Shown: positions 1 through 10,260 of the stretch, one piece after another
Position numbering within the stretch: the first letter of the stretch is position 1
Layout of the letters: every line of letters begins with the position of its first letter
Notes under the pieces: model-generated
Databases searched by the model: none
The model's input: the letters and a program-made list of their open reading frames with translations, nothing else
What the model was told of the DNA's origin: nothing
Made by a program: the position numbers and the translations under genes
Assembly (NCBI GenBank): GCA_963576785.1
Contig: OY756142.1
Coordinates: forward strand, 310,001 to 374,000
Length of the DNA stretch: 64,000 nucleotides
Direction of reading: 5' to 3'
Source: Chlorophyllum brunneum
Lineage: Eukaryota > Basidiomycota > Agaricomycetes > Agaricales > Agaricaceae

Positions 1-1068
1 AAACGTGCATAAGGTGGCGGTAGGCTTTGATATCACCTCGATGATAGGATCAGCTTCATCTGCGGCTTTGGACGTTGAATTGGTCAGGTGCTGTAGATAT
101 TTCTAAATGCCCGAGTGAGCGCTCAGGGGGAGAATATGTGTCGAAATACGTACTCGGAAGGGCATGCTCGAGGCAAGAGTTTGCACGAGCGGTGAGGACA
201 TGAATTTTGCCGTACGAGATATGTCCCCGTTCTGGTAGGATGAGCGCATCAGCGATGTACTATCAAAAATACACGTTGAAAGTCAAGGCAAAGAAACGTG
301 TACGGACCTCAATCAGACCAGCAGAGGCGATTAGAGCAACCTTTTCATCTATCAATTGAGGGAAATGCGCAGTGAATGCGGCCGCAACACCACCTCCCTA
401 TAGAACGATACAATGCAGATACATGCCCGCGTCAGACGTTCGTATTTGTCACACCGGTTAAGAATTACTAGACGCACCATTGACACGCCCACAATAATAG
501 CCTTGTCCCATTTCAAATGTTGCATGAGTAGTGCAAGTTGAGTCGAGAAGAGCCCAGGGTGGTAGGTAGTCTGAGGTGCATCTGAGTAGCCTCTCCCGTA
601 GAGATCTATGAGTCAAATGTCGAATCAGACTGCTTTGCAGTATGTGAATGTGGTAGAACCGACCGTAAAGTAGAACACGGTAGCCATTTGCAGCGAGACG
701 GGGTGCAACGTCTTTCCAAACAATAGCGGGTATCGATAGACCATGAATCAAGACGACCTATAGTGTGCGAAGTCAGGTGTGACCCTGCTAATTAACGGCT
801 GAAAACATACTTTCTTCCCTTTCTCCGGACCCATGAGCCAATACCTCACTCTTCCGTGAGGAAATGTTGCATATGAACCACCTTCGTAGAAGTCTTCGGG
901 GTATATCTGCCAGGATTTCGCGTTCGGAGGGAGGCTGGAGAGTGAAGGATGCACGTTGAGGGTTTCGGGTGGATTTGGAAAAGCGGCGAGTAAATAAGAA
1001 GCAAAGATTAATGGAGGTATGAGAAGGAGAGAAAAAGTAAGGCAGTGATAGTATGGACTGGAAACCAT
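1..1068 (-). CDS. Alpha/beta-hydrolase fold protein, 3' part beyond window edge
   Basis: Spliced on the minus strand from ATG at 1068; an in-frame upstream codon at 1101 is an alternative start. The N-terminus has a hydrophobic segment (about residues 8-30), so the protein is probably membrane-anchored. Exon 1 ends near 811. After an intron, exon 2 opens with VVLIHGLSIP, the strand plus HG oxyanion-hole motif of the fold. A further intron leads to DLYGRGYSDAP. Across another intron the nucleophile elbow GVSMGGG (GxSxG, Ser nucleophile) is rebuilt, followed by VAAAFTAHFPQLIDEK. At least two more exons run to the left edge, so the catalytic Asp/His region is outside the window. Family membership is clear; the substrate cannot be told from this (esterase, lipase or epoxide-hydrolase-like are all possible). 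Confidence 0.85.
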
Positions 1069-2511
1069 GGTGGGCGACGTGGAAGAACGCTCAGGTGCCA
1101 TCGGACAATGTCAGAACAGAGATACTCTGGCTCGCAGAGGTCACGTGGTACTTATTCGTTGAACTACCAAGCACAGACAAGCAGAGAACATGTGTCTGCT
1201 GTGGTTCCGTCTCGCTCTGCCGCAGTGCCGGTCTGTGCAGTGTCGTGCATGTATCTATATACACTCTGTATAAGCACCTGGATGGCCTATCGGCATCTGT
1301 GGATGCGTTCAACATACGCTGACTCGTGGGAATCCCTCAACTTCTGCCATGTGGTTTCCATTGCGTCATGGGTATGCGTCGTACCGCCGTGCGACTTGAC
1401 CGACTACTTTTTTACAGGATAGTGTCTCCGACACACCAGACCCTTCCTTTCAGTAGGCTCAGAATACTTGAATAAGTCCTGCGAGTTGACACCATTGCGT
1501 TGGTCTGGCGCCCATTTTAACCTTGGGCAGTGTCATCATTACCCCACATTTCCCGAATCACCTATCTACGGTGAACGACAAGCGTACGACACGATGAACC
1601 GCAGCTGAAATGACTCAAATCGGCCGTCCAACCCGTGCCCGCTGACCGCTATCAACTGTCATCAGTCGGAAGATCTCGCGAAGGTGCATTGTTACCTTCC
1701 TAGTCCTTCGTCACGGTCTCGATGGAAGGCAAGGAAGGACGCCACTAAACGGACACAAGGGAGGGCTGGCGCCACCCGAGCACGAATAACTTGGGACACT
1801 TAGGCGAAGTCGGCTAATTCTGCCCCACCGTCGGTAGTCCTCATCTCCACCCACAGCAGAGAACCCACCAGACCTAATAGTGTATGTACGCAGCAGCTAT
1901 TAGCTTCTTCCAATCCACCCAAGTCCGGTGGCCCAATCCGCAACCAACCCGAAAGTGGGGAATCTTTGCTCATACGTGAAACTATTTTGTTCTGGCAGCC
2001 GGGCTCATGATGTATGATGAATCCATGATGCCCACATTCGATGGCTTCCGGTTCAGAAGCACCCCATTTTTTCAGGAAGGGTGCGAATCCAGAGTCCTAT
2101 CATGGAGTGCTGATGGAAGGATGTGTATTTACTTCACAATGCTGGAAGCTTTCCAGGCGCCGTTGGGTGGATTATACATTCATTTGCTAGGTATGGGGCA
2201 TACTACGCAACTTCGATGTCTGAATCGATTCCGCAAGGCTTACGATGGGGTTTGGCTCGGGATGTTGATGGAGCTTATGGAAGATCTATGCAGGTCACAC
2301 ATAACGTCAGCCCGGCCAATCGGGATTATAGGTACGCCAAATCTCCGATTCATGCCGCCCAAATCAGGTAATGCCGGACCACTCTATATAACCAACGCTG
2401 CAGGCGGTCCTTCTCGACTTTTGGATACCTTCATCAACGGCTCTAACTGCCGTCCATCTCCATCTACCATTCCCTATAACCTAAATTTCTGACAAATTGG
2501 ACAAAATACTA
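1069..2511. other. Intergenic region between divergent hydrolase and phosphatase genes
   Basis: No supported gene. Overlapping open frames on both strands (e.g. 2007-2492 +) show no recognisable motif and conflict with each other. The stretch should carry the promoters of both flanking divergent genes. Confidence 0.5.
2384..2391 (+). promoter_or_regulatory. TATA-like box upstream of the phosphatase gene
   Basis: CTATATAA lies about 120 bp upstream of the ATG at 2512. Position and sequence fit a core promoter, but this is inference from sequence alone. Confidence 0.35.
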
Positions 2512-4439
2512 ATGACCCTTGGCGCTGCGATACCTAGCACGAGTGAAATACTCAAACATCAGCTCTATCTCGGCAAGTCAGTATTTGTTTGTGCTCCAGA
2601 AAATTGCACTGTACTGATAACTACTGTTATTCTTCTAGTCTTCCCGCTGCACAATGCCCCGATCATAGGAAGAAACTAGGAATTACCCACATAGTCTCCG
2701 TGTGCCATGAATACCCTCCCGTTGGTGGAGAGTCAGATACCCATTTACATATCTTGGTGGAAGATACAGAGTATGAAGATCTCCTCATACATCTGCCAAA
2801 GACCAGTCGTTTCATTCAAAATGCACTGGAAGAGGGAGGAAGAGTATTGGTTCATTGTGTAATGGGAGTGTCAAGGAGTACTACTGTCGTTGCTGCCTTT
2901 TGTGAGTTTGACATCAACTTGCACATGAATTTCGAGCATCTGACAGGGGCTTCAAGTGATGAGGTATAGGAAGATGGATGCCCGGTCTGCTCTGCGATAC
3001 ATTAAGCAACGTGAGTCTGCAGCCTTTGTCGGAAGGCTCCTGTCGCGCTTAGCTATTTCGTAGGCCGACCTCAGGTCCATCCGAACTACGGTTTCATCAA
3101 GCAGCTCGACACCTACACAAAGTGTCAATTCGAGCCCTGCTCATCTAATTCCGTCTACCGCTCCTGGAAGAAACGTCAGGAGCAGGACGTGACCTGCTTC
3201 CTCAACCAGCTCGTCGATACCGTTTGCATTATACCCGAAAAGCTGTTGATGAACAGGTGTGTTGTATGAGGGTTAAAACCTACCAAGGCTTTACTTCCCC
3301 CAGCACTCTGAGGTGGTTTTTCGTTGCTAACGTTGTTTTTTCCCTATCATTCTCCTCTCCAATGATATCTCGGATAATGGTTATCTGATCTGGCATGGTA
3401 CTTCTTGGGGCGTCCAATCAACCCCCTAGCGACTTCCCCGAAGACGCCCGCCAGGCCGAATCCCTTCTGGCTGACCTCGGTATTACTCACATTCTTTCTA
3501 TCTCACCCGCCGAGATACCTCCTTCCGCCCTCTCCGCTACCCTCAAATCGAAGGATCATCACTACCATGTCGATGTGCGGAACACTGCGAAGGAAGATTT
3601 ATTACTCGCCCTGCCTGGTGCAGTCCAATTCCTGGAGAAAGCAATGGTTGACGGTCTGGTCCTTGTGCATTCGCTTATGGAGGTCCGAGCGTGCACGGTC
3701 GCTTGTGCTTGCTGTGCGTGTCATGTTGTGTTCCTTGTGGATACGTATGACGTCAATGCCGAGTACTAATTTTTTGTCAGTGATGAAGCGGCGGAACCTT
3801 GCACCAGACGAAGCGTACTCGACAATAGAGGATGCTCTCCCATTGTTCAATCCCACCGTCAATTTTTCCCGAAATCTCGAACTGTTCGAAGCATGTGGGC
3901 ATAGACCCACACGAGATCATCCAGTCGTTCAAGAATGGCTTTCATCTTGTGGCCCCGAATCTGGATTTGGTCGAACCCAAAGTTCCGGACTTTTGCCGTC
4001 AACAACTAGGCGCCCAAGTGGGAGTATCATCGAAACAAGGAACTATCATTCATCGACCTCGTCATCCTCTTCCCCGTCTTCCAAAGGCCTCAAATCAGCT
4101 GCCGGTACACAAGAAACTGGCAGCCCGTTGAGAGGGTGTCCGACACACACCCTGCCAACATCTTCATCCTCCCATCAACCACCCGTGCACAGGAAGCCTT
4201 CCCGTCTACCAACATCGGACAGCCATAACATACTGGGATCATCTGAGATGGACTTAGGAGCCAGAGCGAAAGATATTCTAAGCAATACTGGGCTTGACTT
4301 GACTGAATTCGCGGGTGCGTTGAAGGAGATTGAGAGGAGTCAGGCTCAGGTATCTCGAAGGAGTGGTGTAAATAGGGGCAAGAAAGATGATCTTAGTCCG
4401 CAGAGGAAACAGCAGGCTGCTCAATCTATGCACTGCTAG
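2512..4439 (+). CDS. Tandem dual-specificity phosphatase: active first domain, cysteine-less second domain
   Basis: Start ATG 2512; the slightly longer open frame begins at a TTG. Splicing of exon 1 rebuilds LYLGNLPAAQ, the typical start of a DSP domain, then GITHIVSV and the P-loop HCVMGVSRS (H-C-x5-R-S, catalytic Cys present). Two further introns complete the domain with LMRYRKMDARSALRYIKQ and PNYGFIKQL. A second DSP-like domain follows: VLLGASNQPP, GITHILSI, then HSLMEVRAC where catalytic Cys is replaced by Ser and the loop is degenerate. It continues after an intron with LMKRRNLAPDEA. The tail (about 4000-4439) is Ser/Thr-rich. The junction between the domains (about 3257-3430) is unresolved: the exon frame entering VLLGASNQPP carries an in-frame TGA at 3386-3388. 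Either an unusual splice skips it, or the second domain is translated separately from ATG 3395. I infer a Tyr/Ser/Thr phosphatase with a regulatory pseudophosphatase half. Confidence 0.75.
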
Positions 4440-4653
4440 TACCTAGCTTGTATTAACTTGCCACTTAACATATCTTGCTGAAGGATTGGACGTGTGATTT
4501 TCATGTGACACCATCCTTGTGACGTTGTTCCGGCATCGGTATGATCGCACTCCCGAACAATATTGTGTTTGTTGTTCTGCACTCATCAACTTCAGACACC
4601 GCGAGTTTCTTCGACGGGGCAAAGAATATTTCGCCTTGTGAAGTCCATGTATA

Positions 4654-6134
4654 ATGTCAAGTAGAAACCCACTAAAACCACAGAATTTACTGCGGTTTCA
4701 CAAGTCCGAGTCCACAGATACTTCAACATCTTTCTCGACTTTACCCAGGTCGCGGAGAAATAGGCTCCTGGTCGACTTTACTAGTCGAATAACTCAACTC
4801 AGTTCTGAGTCTAGACAGTGCGTCTCTTTGCGCGTTTTCCTTGCATATACATACTCACAGTTCAGGCGATTAACCGAAACCGAGATAGATGTTTACACCG
4901 ACTAGCGTCATATACTGCTCCGAAGTCGATTGTTTATGTACCAAGGTCAAGACGTGCTGCGGTGTTAGTTGCGCTCTTCATTGGCAGAAGTGGTGATTTG
5001 TATGTGCTACTAAGCCGGTGCGTTTCGCCTTCGAATGTTTAAGAATTCAGCGAGTGATGTTATCATGATACAGGAGATCTCCTTCGCTGAGGACTTATGC
5101 GGGGGATACATCCCTACCTGGCGGGAAGGTCGACAAGGGCGATAGGAATATTGAAGACACCGCAGTACGTTGCTTTACTCTGCCGCGTATCAGTTCCATC
5201 GCTTACACCGATTAAGCGAAGAGAAGCTTTCGAGGAGGTGCGGAAATTTGCGTATTTCTGTCGTGGAAACTACCACAAATGCAGCTTTCCTTCTAGATTG
5301 GACTGTCCAGAGATCGACGGAAAGTCCCCCTGTTATGCATTCTAGAACCATTCCTTGCTGCCGAACTTGTGGTAACACCGTATGTCCCTTCATGCTGTTC
5401 TTTTCTGAAAAATGCTAACGTACAATCAGTGTAGTGGTTCTCATACTGGATAATACCCTGCGTGTAAGATGTCAGCTGAGTTTTGTTGTTGTATCGTTCT
5501 TACCCATCACTGCAGCCAATCCTCAACACAGACGAAGTCGCGTCGCTTTTTTCTCATCCTCTTGCTTCTTTCTTGTCCACAACATCACCTTTCCAGGCAT
5601 CCGAGCCCGAAACAGTTGAGGTAGATTACCATAAATCCTTCACTGTAGAATGGACTGCATCGCACGGAAGGAAATATCCGTCCATGGTCCATCAATTCCT
5701 TACAGGCCGTGAGGCCGGTGGAATCAAACCAGTATTCGGACTTACTGCGTACGTTTACTTCCATATCCTCTTAATCTAGTGTTCCTCGAATCTTATAGAA
5801 AACGCTGGTGTTCAATAGGAGTATGATGATCAGAGTAGCCACAATAGGGTTTGGTCGCTTGCCCGATTTCGAAGTAACAACTCCCGATACGCCGTCCTTA
5901 GACGAAAGGATAGCATGGGCTTTACTTAGCAGACCTGTCTTCCGACGTGCTTGTGAGAACGGGGGTGTGGACTTGAAGCTACCTTTGAAGATATGTGGTG
6001 TAACGCGGGAAGAGTTCGAAGTCATGAAGCAAGAACAAGATAGAGAGAGTAATAGAGAGTTGAATGATGGGAAGAGAAACTCAGCTGACGTGGAAAGAAG
6101 GAATTGGTTGAGGGTTTGGAAGACGAAGCTTTGA
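4654..6134 (+). CDS. Nudix hydrolase, coenzyme A diphosphatase type (PCD1/NUDT7-8-like)
   Basis: Six or more short exons join into one Nudix protein. The core begins PRSRRAAVLVALFIGR...LYVLLSRRSPSLRTYAG, as in the CoA-pyrophosphatase subfamily. The Nudix box follows: LPGGKVDKGD, then across two introns REAFEEIGL, which contains the metal-binding RExxEE core. Later exons give KVPLLCILEPFLA, VVVLILDN and a C-terminal segment FGLTASMMIRVATIGFG. The protein ends in a charged, Arg/Glu-rich tail. Family members split CoA or acyl-CoA to phosphopantetheine and 3',5'-ADP, typically in peroxisomes or mitochondria. The C-terminus (WKTKL) is not a clean PTS1. The first intron (about 4800-4865) has competing donors, so the N-terminal ~50 residues are less certain. 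Runs in the same direction as the phosphatase gene, 214 bp downstream. Confidence 0.85.
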
Positions 6135-6402
6135 GGTGCAGCACTTCACTCTGGTGTGTTGTTCCATGAAATTCTCCTTGGATTGGTCGACTCATATTTG
6201 ACCAGAGGTTCACTATTTAGTCGCGTTACGTCCATCTTTCCGGTAATGAAAACGATAAAAAAAATAAGATTCTCTGTTCCTCAAGTATAGTGCAAACATT
6301 ACAAAGCGTGATAAAAACATATGTAGGTCGTCGATACAGAATCAGCTCAAAAGCAGAGGTATAGTACAATTGTCCAAGAGTACAACGGCCTGCTGGAAAA
6401 TT

Positions 6403-7344
6403 CTAGGTACGTTCATCCTCGCAGTTGGCATTACAGGTGCCATGGTCATGACCTCCATGGCCTCCACTGCCTCCATGGCCTCCACTGCCTCCATGGCCTC
6501 CGCTGCCTCCACCATTACCGCCATTACCTCCACCGCTACCTCCACCGTGACCATTGCCTCCACCATTGCCGCCACCATTGCCGCCATTACCTCCGTTACC
6601 TCCACCATGGCCACTGCCTCCACCATTACCACCTCCGCCACCTCCGCCACCTCCACCGTGACCGCCGTGTCCACCATGACCACCGTCATGACCATCGTCT
6701 CCGCCGTGTCCACCATCATGTCCACCATGACCATCGTCTCCGCCGTGTCCACCATCGTGACCGTCATGACCATCCCCACCGTGTCCACCATCATGGCCGC
6801 CGTGGCCATCGTCTCCGCCGTGTCCACCATCGTGACCGTCATGACCATCCCCACCATGACCTCCATGACCGCCATTGCCTGGGTTGCCACCGTCGCCACC
6901 TTGGGGCACATAGACACCACCGTGGGGAGGTTGTTCGGGTTTGTACGGAGCAGGTGGGTGAGGAGTGGGTGGTTTATAAGCAGGAGGCTGGGGCGGATAC
7001 TTGGGTTCATAAGAAGGATCTCCACGCCTGTAGGCAGGCTTGGAGTCATATGTGGGAGGTTCGTACTTGGAGGGTTTATACACGGGCTTGGGGTTGTACA
7101 CGGGCTTGTTATCGTATGTGGGTTTGTGATCGTACGTAGGCTTGTTATCATACGTGGGTTTGTGATCGTACGTGGGCTTGGAATTATACACAGGTTTGGA
7201 ATCATACTCGGGCTTGGGATCGTATTCACCGCGCTTGACATTGACATCGGGTGGAACATCACTGGAACGCTCGCCGAAAGGCGCCCCTGAGACGAATGCG
7301 GAGCAAGTACATGCAAGTATTACAAGGGACGTGAACAGTTTCAT
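6403..7344 (-). CDS. Secreted repeat protein: Tyr-x-x-Lys-Pro repeats plus Gly/His/Asp-rich domain
   Basis: ATG at 7344 begins a classic signal peptide (MKLFTSLVILACTCSAFVSG, about 20 residues). The next ~70 residues hold about ten hexapeptide repeats of the form Y-D/N-x-K-P-T/V, then a Pro/Tyr-rich stretch. The C-terminal ~160 residues are almost entirely Gly, His and Asp in GGHGGDDGH-like units, becoming Gly/Asn/Ser-rich, and end with a short tail containing two Cys. The coding DNA is a trinucleotide-like tandem repeat (about 6440-6890). A 5'-UTR intron probably ends at 7345 (TTTCCAG just before the ATG). I recognise no named family. The composition suggests a cell-wall, adhesive or metal-binding matrix protein, which is inference only. 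A long open frame on the opposite strand is a shadow of the repeat. Confidence 0.8.
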   Translation of the reverse strand: MKLFTSLVILACTCSAFVSGAPFGERSSDVPPDVNVKRGEYDPKPEYDSKPVYNSKPTYDHKPTYDNKPTYDHKPTYDNKPVYNPKPVYKPSKYEPPTYDSKPAYRRGDPSYEPKYPPQPPAYKPPTPHPPAPYKPEQPPHGGVYVPQGGDGGNPGNGGHGGHGGDGHDGHDGGHGGDDGHGGHDGGHGGDGHDGHDGGHGGDDGHGGHDGGHGGDDGHDGGHGGHGGHGGGGGGGGGGNGGGSGHGGGNGGNGGNGGGNGGGNGHGGGSGGGNGGNGGGSGGHGGSGGHGGSGGHGGHDHGTCNANCEDERT

Positions 7345-7439
7345 GACCTGGAAATACAATAGAATTGTATCAGTGGTGTTGTATGAAACTAAGAGAAAGT
7401 CACCTACAGGCGTAAGATCGCAAAGAGTGCGGTAAAGAG

Positions 7440-7450
7440 CTAATATATAA
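7440..7450 (-). promoter_or_regulatory. TATA-like box of the repeat-protein gene
   Basis: An AT-rich TATATA element lies about 100 bp upstream of ATG 7344 and just beyond the inferred 5'-UTR intron. Placement suits a core promoter. Confidence 0.35.
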
Positions 7451-8391
7451 TGTTATTCAGTGAGGAGGCGATGACATTGAAGGAGAGACGTACGAGTTGG
7501 AAGGGAACACTAGGTGTTGAGTATACTTGGACTCGGAACAAGTGATTCTTATACCCCCTGGTTCATGCCTGCTTCCTTCTAGCTAGAAAACTGGACCAAA
7601 TAAATCAGAAGTTGGAATGCATTGTTTCCTTCTAAACTGGTTGGGCCAACGGCAAACGAACCCCGGCACTGAGTGTGGTTTGTAATCTCGACGCGTCGTT
7701 CACTCATGACACTCGTGTTCACGCTCATCACGCGAGAAGCAGGGGAATAGACGGAAGAGGTATAGCTCAGCGGTTGTCGTTTGAAACACGAACCAAGAAC
7801 CAACAAGATCGTGTGGGTAAATGTCGGCCTCCTCAATGGATGCATTGTTTAGAACAAGGCTAAGTGAGAGGCTCTGAAGTGTGCCAGTGGCGTCTGGTCG
7901 TCGAAACATGACAGAAAAGAGCCAATGCCTGACATAGACAAGCACCTAGGAGCCAAGACGAGACAGTTATTTCAGACGGACTGGGTGCCGGTTTTGATTG
8001 TCCGTATCCTCGGAAGCGACATATTTTTGTTTTGACCTTTCTAAAGTCCGTGCCTGTCAAGAACCCAGCCTCGAGAAGATCAGCAGCGGAGGTAGACGCT
8101 CCTCAGTGGAAGAAGGAAGGGACCCTCGGGTTTGTGATCGGGGCCCGGTTTGAACGTGGAGGTGAACCCAGGCCGAGCTTCGGCCAGTACACAATACCTT
8201 CGGAAAGTGGACTCGTATCATGATGAAAACCAAACATGACACAAAAATTGGCGTAGAATCTCGAAAATGTTGTCGCGCCGCTGATCTATCAGCGACGAAT
8301 CGACGCTAGAAGCAACACAGTGACGATACTTTCAAGTCAGGAACCTGTTTCATATGATATATTGTGTGCGGGGCGGGGTTCAATTTATGGA
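7451..8391. other. Intergenic region, no gene seen
   Basis: Only short overlapping frames without motifs. Contains upstream sequence of the repeat-protein gene and the 3' flank of the next minus-strand gene. Confidence 0.5.
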
Positions 8392-9808
8392 TTAATGGTT
8401 GCTCGGCGAAGGTCCTTCCGCTTCCAGTGCGGAGGAGAGGGCAAGGACGACCTCAAGAGCGCCCATCATCTTAAGATAGGACATAGGGGAGTCAGCAGCA
8501 CCTTTGCCGTTGGGGCCAATGCAGGTCTTTAGGTGTTTTAGACCATCATTCCTGCCCGCGTCGTATTCTAAGAGATACTTCTCAGCGATTGCGTCTTTGA
8601 GGCCTAAGCCCGCTGCCAGAATGGCACGGAAGCCCTTATCTCCGCTCAAAGAGCGATTTGCGAGATCAGGACGAGAGTCGAGGGTTGCGCGTATGAACCC
8701 GTAAAATGTCTGGGCACGGCCCTTAGTTAACTCTCTAGGGTGAGTGATGTAGCGGTACATCTTGGGTAAAAAACGAACACGGGAATGAAGCTCCGTCAGT
8801 TTTGACTGGGAATTCGGAATTGTAGTTCCCGGGTGGGAGAGGTCGAGGCCGATGCGTGGAGATTTATGAACTTGCGGCAGCGCTGAGGCTGGGCCAGTGG
8901 CACGTCTCAGATAGAGATACGAACTTCGAGAAGATGAAGGAGAGAATGCCGGTGAATTGAGGGCCGTCGTGTCGCCTCCCCACACATTTTCCACCAACTC
9001 AGAGATGGTGGATGCCCCACTCAACTCTAAAATTTTGTCCACCAAGAGCGAGGGTCCGTAAACCGAGTTTGCCTTTGACCTGCCAGTTGCACTATCCTTC
9101 GGAAGGCCACGTAAGCTGCGCAGTAAGATTCCTCCGCGCAAAAGCCCTCCATCTTCGCTTTCATTCTTAGTCTCCTGTTCCGCCGTGTCAGATGCGGCGG
9201 GTTGACCGAAGTAGGGTGAGACGGCGAGGGAAAGCGGACCACCTATGGTTAGATCGAGGCCTTTACGGGTACCGCCACGATAGCCAGTTAGGCTAGTCGA
9301 ACTACGAGAGGCATCGTTGGATCGTCTTGGGGCACGGTGAAAGTACCTAGAAACGTGTGATGTAGGTTACACGAGTCGGGAATTGTTAGTACTAGCAGCG
9401 AAAAGATAACCTTAGAAAGGCGTACCATCTACCACTAACTCTTTGTTCTTCGCTTCCATGAGTGAATGGGTCTTCGTGACATTCAGCCTTCTGGAGGTAA
9501 AATTCCATCTCTTGAATCTCGAAAGCCGTCTCGACTCCATTACGAAGTACGACAAGGCGATATTCGTGGAGTAGAATGCGCGCAATCTCGTCGAAACGAT
9601 TGGATATTGCAGATTCGTCACGAAGAGAAGAGAAATCGAGAAGAGCAGGAAGGTCGAGAGGCGAAGTGGAGTTTGCTGGTGGGGCACCATCATCAGAGTC
9701 AACTATAATAGGGGAGTTGTTTGCGTTTGGCTTGGCTTTCTTCGTCGTTCGTAGGGAACCTTCCCCGTTATCGGGGTTGTCCTGTGGCTTTCGCTTGGTC
9801 AACCTCAT
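8392..9808 (-). CDS. Conserved compact protein resembling alkyladenine DNA glycosylase (MPG/AAG-like)
   Basis: Two exons; the intron of about 60 nt near 9350-9425 rebuilds SGRWYFHRAPRR. The N-terminal ~50 residues are basic and acidic with KRK and KKAK clusters, suggesting nuclear targeting. The core reads FEIQEMEFYL, HEDPFTHG, GRWYFHR, GYRGGTRKGLDLTIGGP, GGILLRSLRGL and YGPSLLVDKILEL. I recall similar unannotated proteins in bacteria and fungi. The order and spacing mimic AAG/MPG 3-methyladenine glycosylases: VETEAY with catalytic Glu, then H, then G-YVY, then LLRALEPL, then GPSKLC. DNA repair is therefore a plausible but unproven role. The C-terminal ~100 residues, with FLPKMYRYITHPRELTKGRA, have no counterpart I know. 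The second in-frame Met lies inside exon 2, so the start at 9808 is preferred. Confidence 0.65.
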
Positions 9809-10260
9809 CTACGTGGCGGATGGAAACTGCTTTGACGTCAATACGTTTCCCAGCGCTCACAGTCGGGAGCGTCACCAGGGTCACCTTCGTGGGGTGTGTG
9901 AACTCAGCATTTATATCAGGGAGACAATTTAAAGTGCCAAGACGTGGTGACCATACTTACAGACATGGCTCCCACCCCTGCAAGTCCCCATCACTTCCTA
10001 ATTCTTGAGGAACGCAACGAACATCCGTAGGCTAGCCTGAACCGGGGTTGCTCTGTGGAGCCGATTGCATTGAGGCGCTATGGTTGGAGTCCTAGCAGCC
10101 CCTGAGTCTACGTATACACGCCTCATAGTCTACCTTTCGCCCTGCCATAGTTACAATACTTGTTATCCCATGTTGATATTATTATAATAAACAGCCGTAG
10201 CTGAATAAGTGCAAGGTTGATTCTATATAATGTCTATCCCTCTTCGGTAAGTCGCCCAGC
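9809..10260. other. Short intergenic region
   Basis: Upstream region of the glycosylase-like gene and 3' flank of the GH16 gene. No feature beyond AT-rich stretches near 10170-10230. Confidence 0.4.

Noticed and set aside
2007..2492. 161-residue open frame upstream of the phosphatase
   Set aside because: No motif, overlapped by another frame, and it occupies the presumed promoter of the phosphatase gene.
6370..7290. Long plus-strand and second minus-strand frames over the Gly-rich gene
   Set aside because: Low-complexity Thr/Ala/Met translations are shadows of the trinucleotide-like repeat in the real minus-strand gene.
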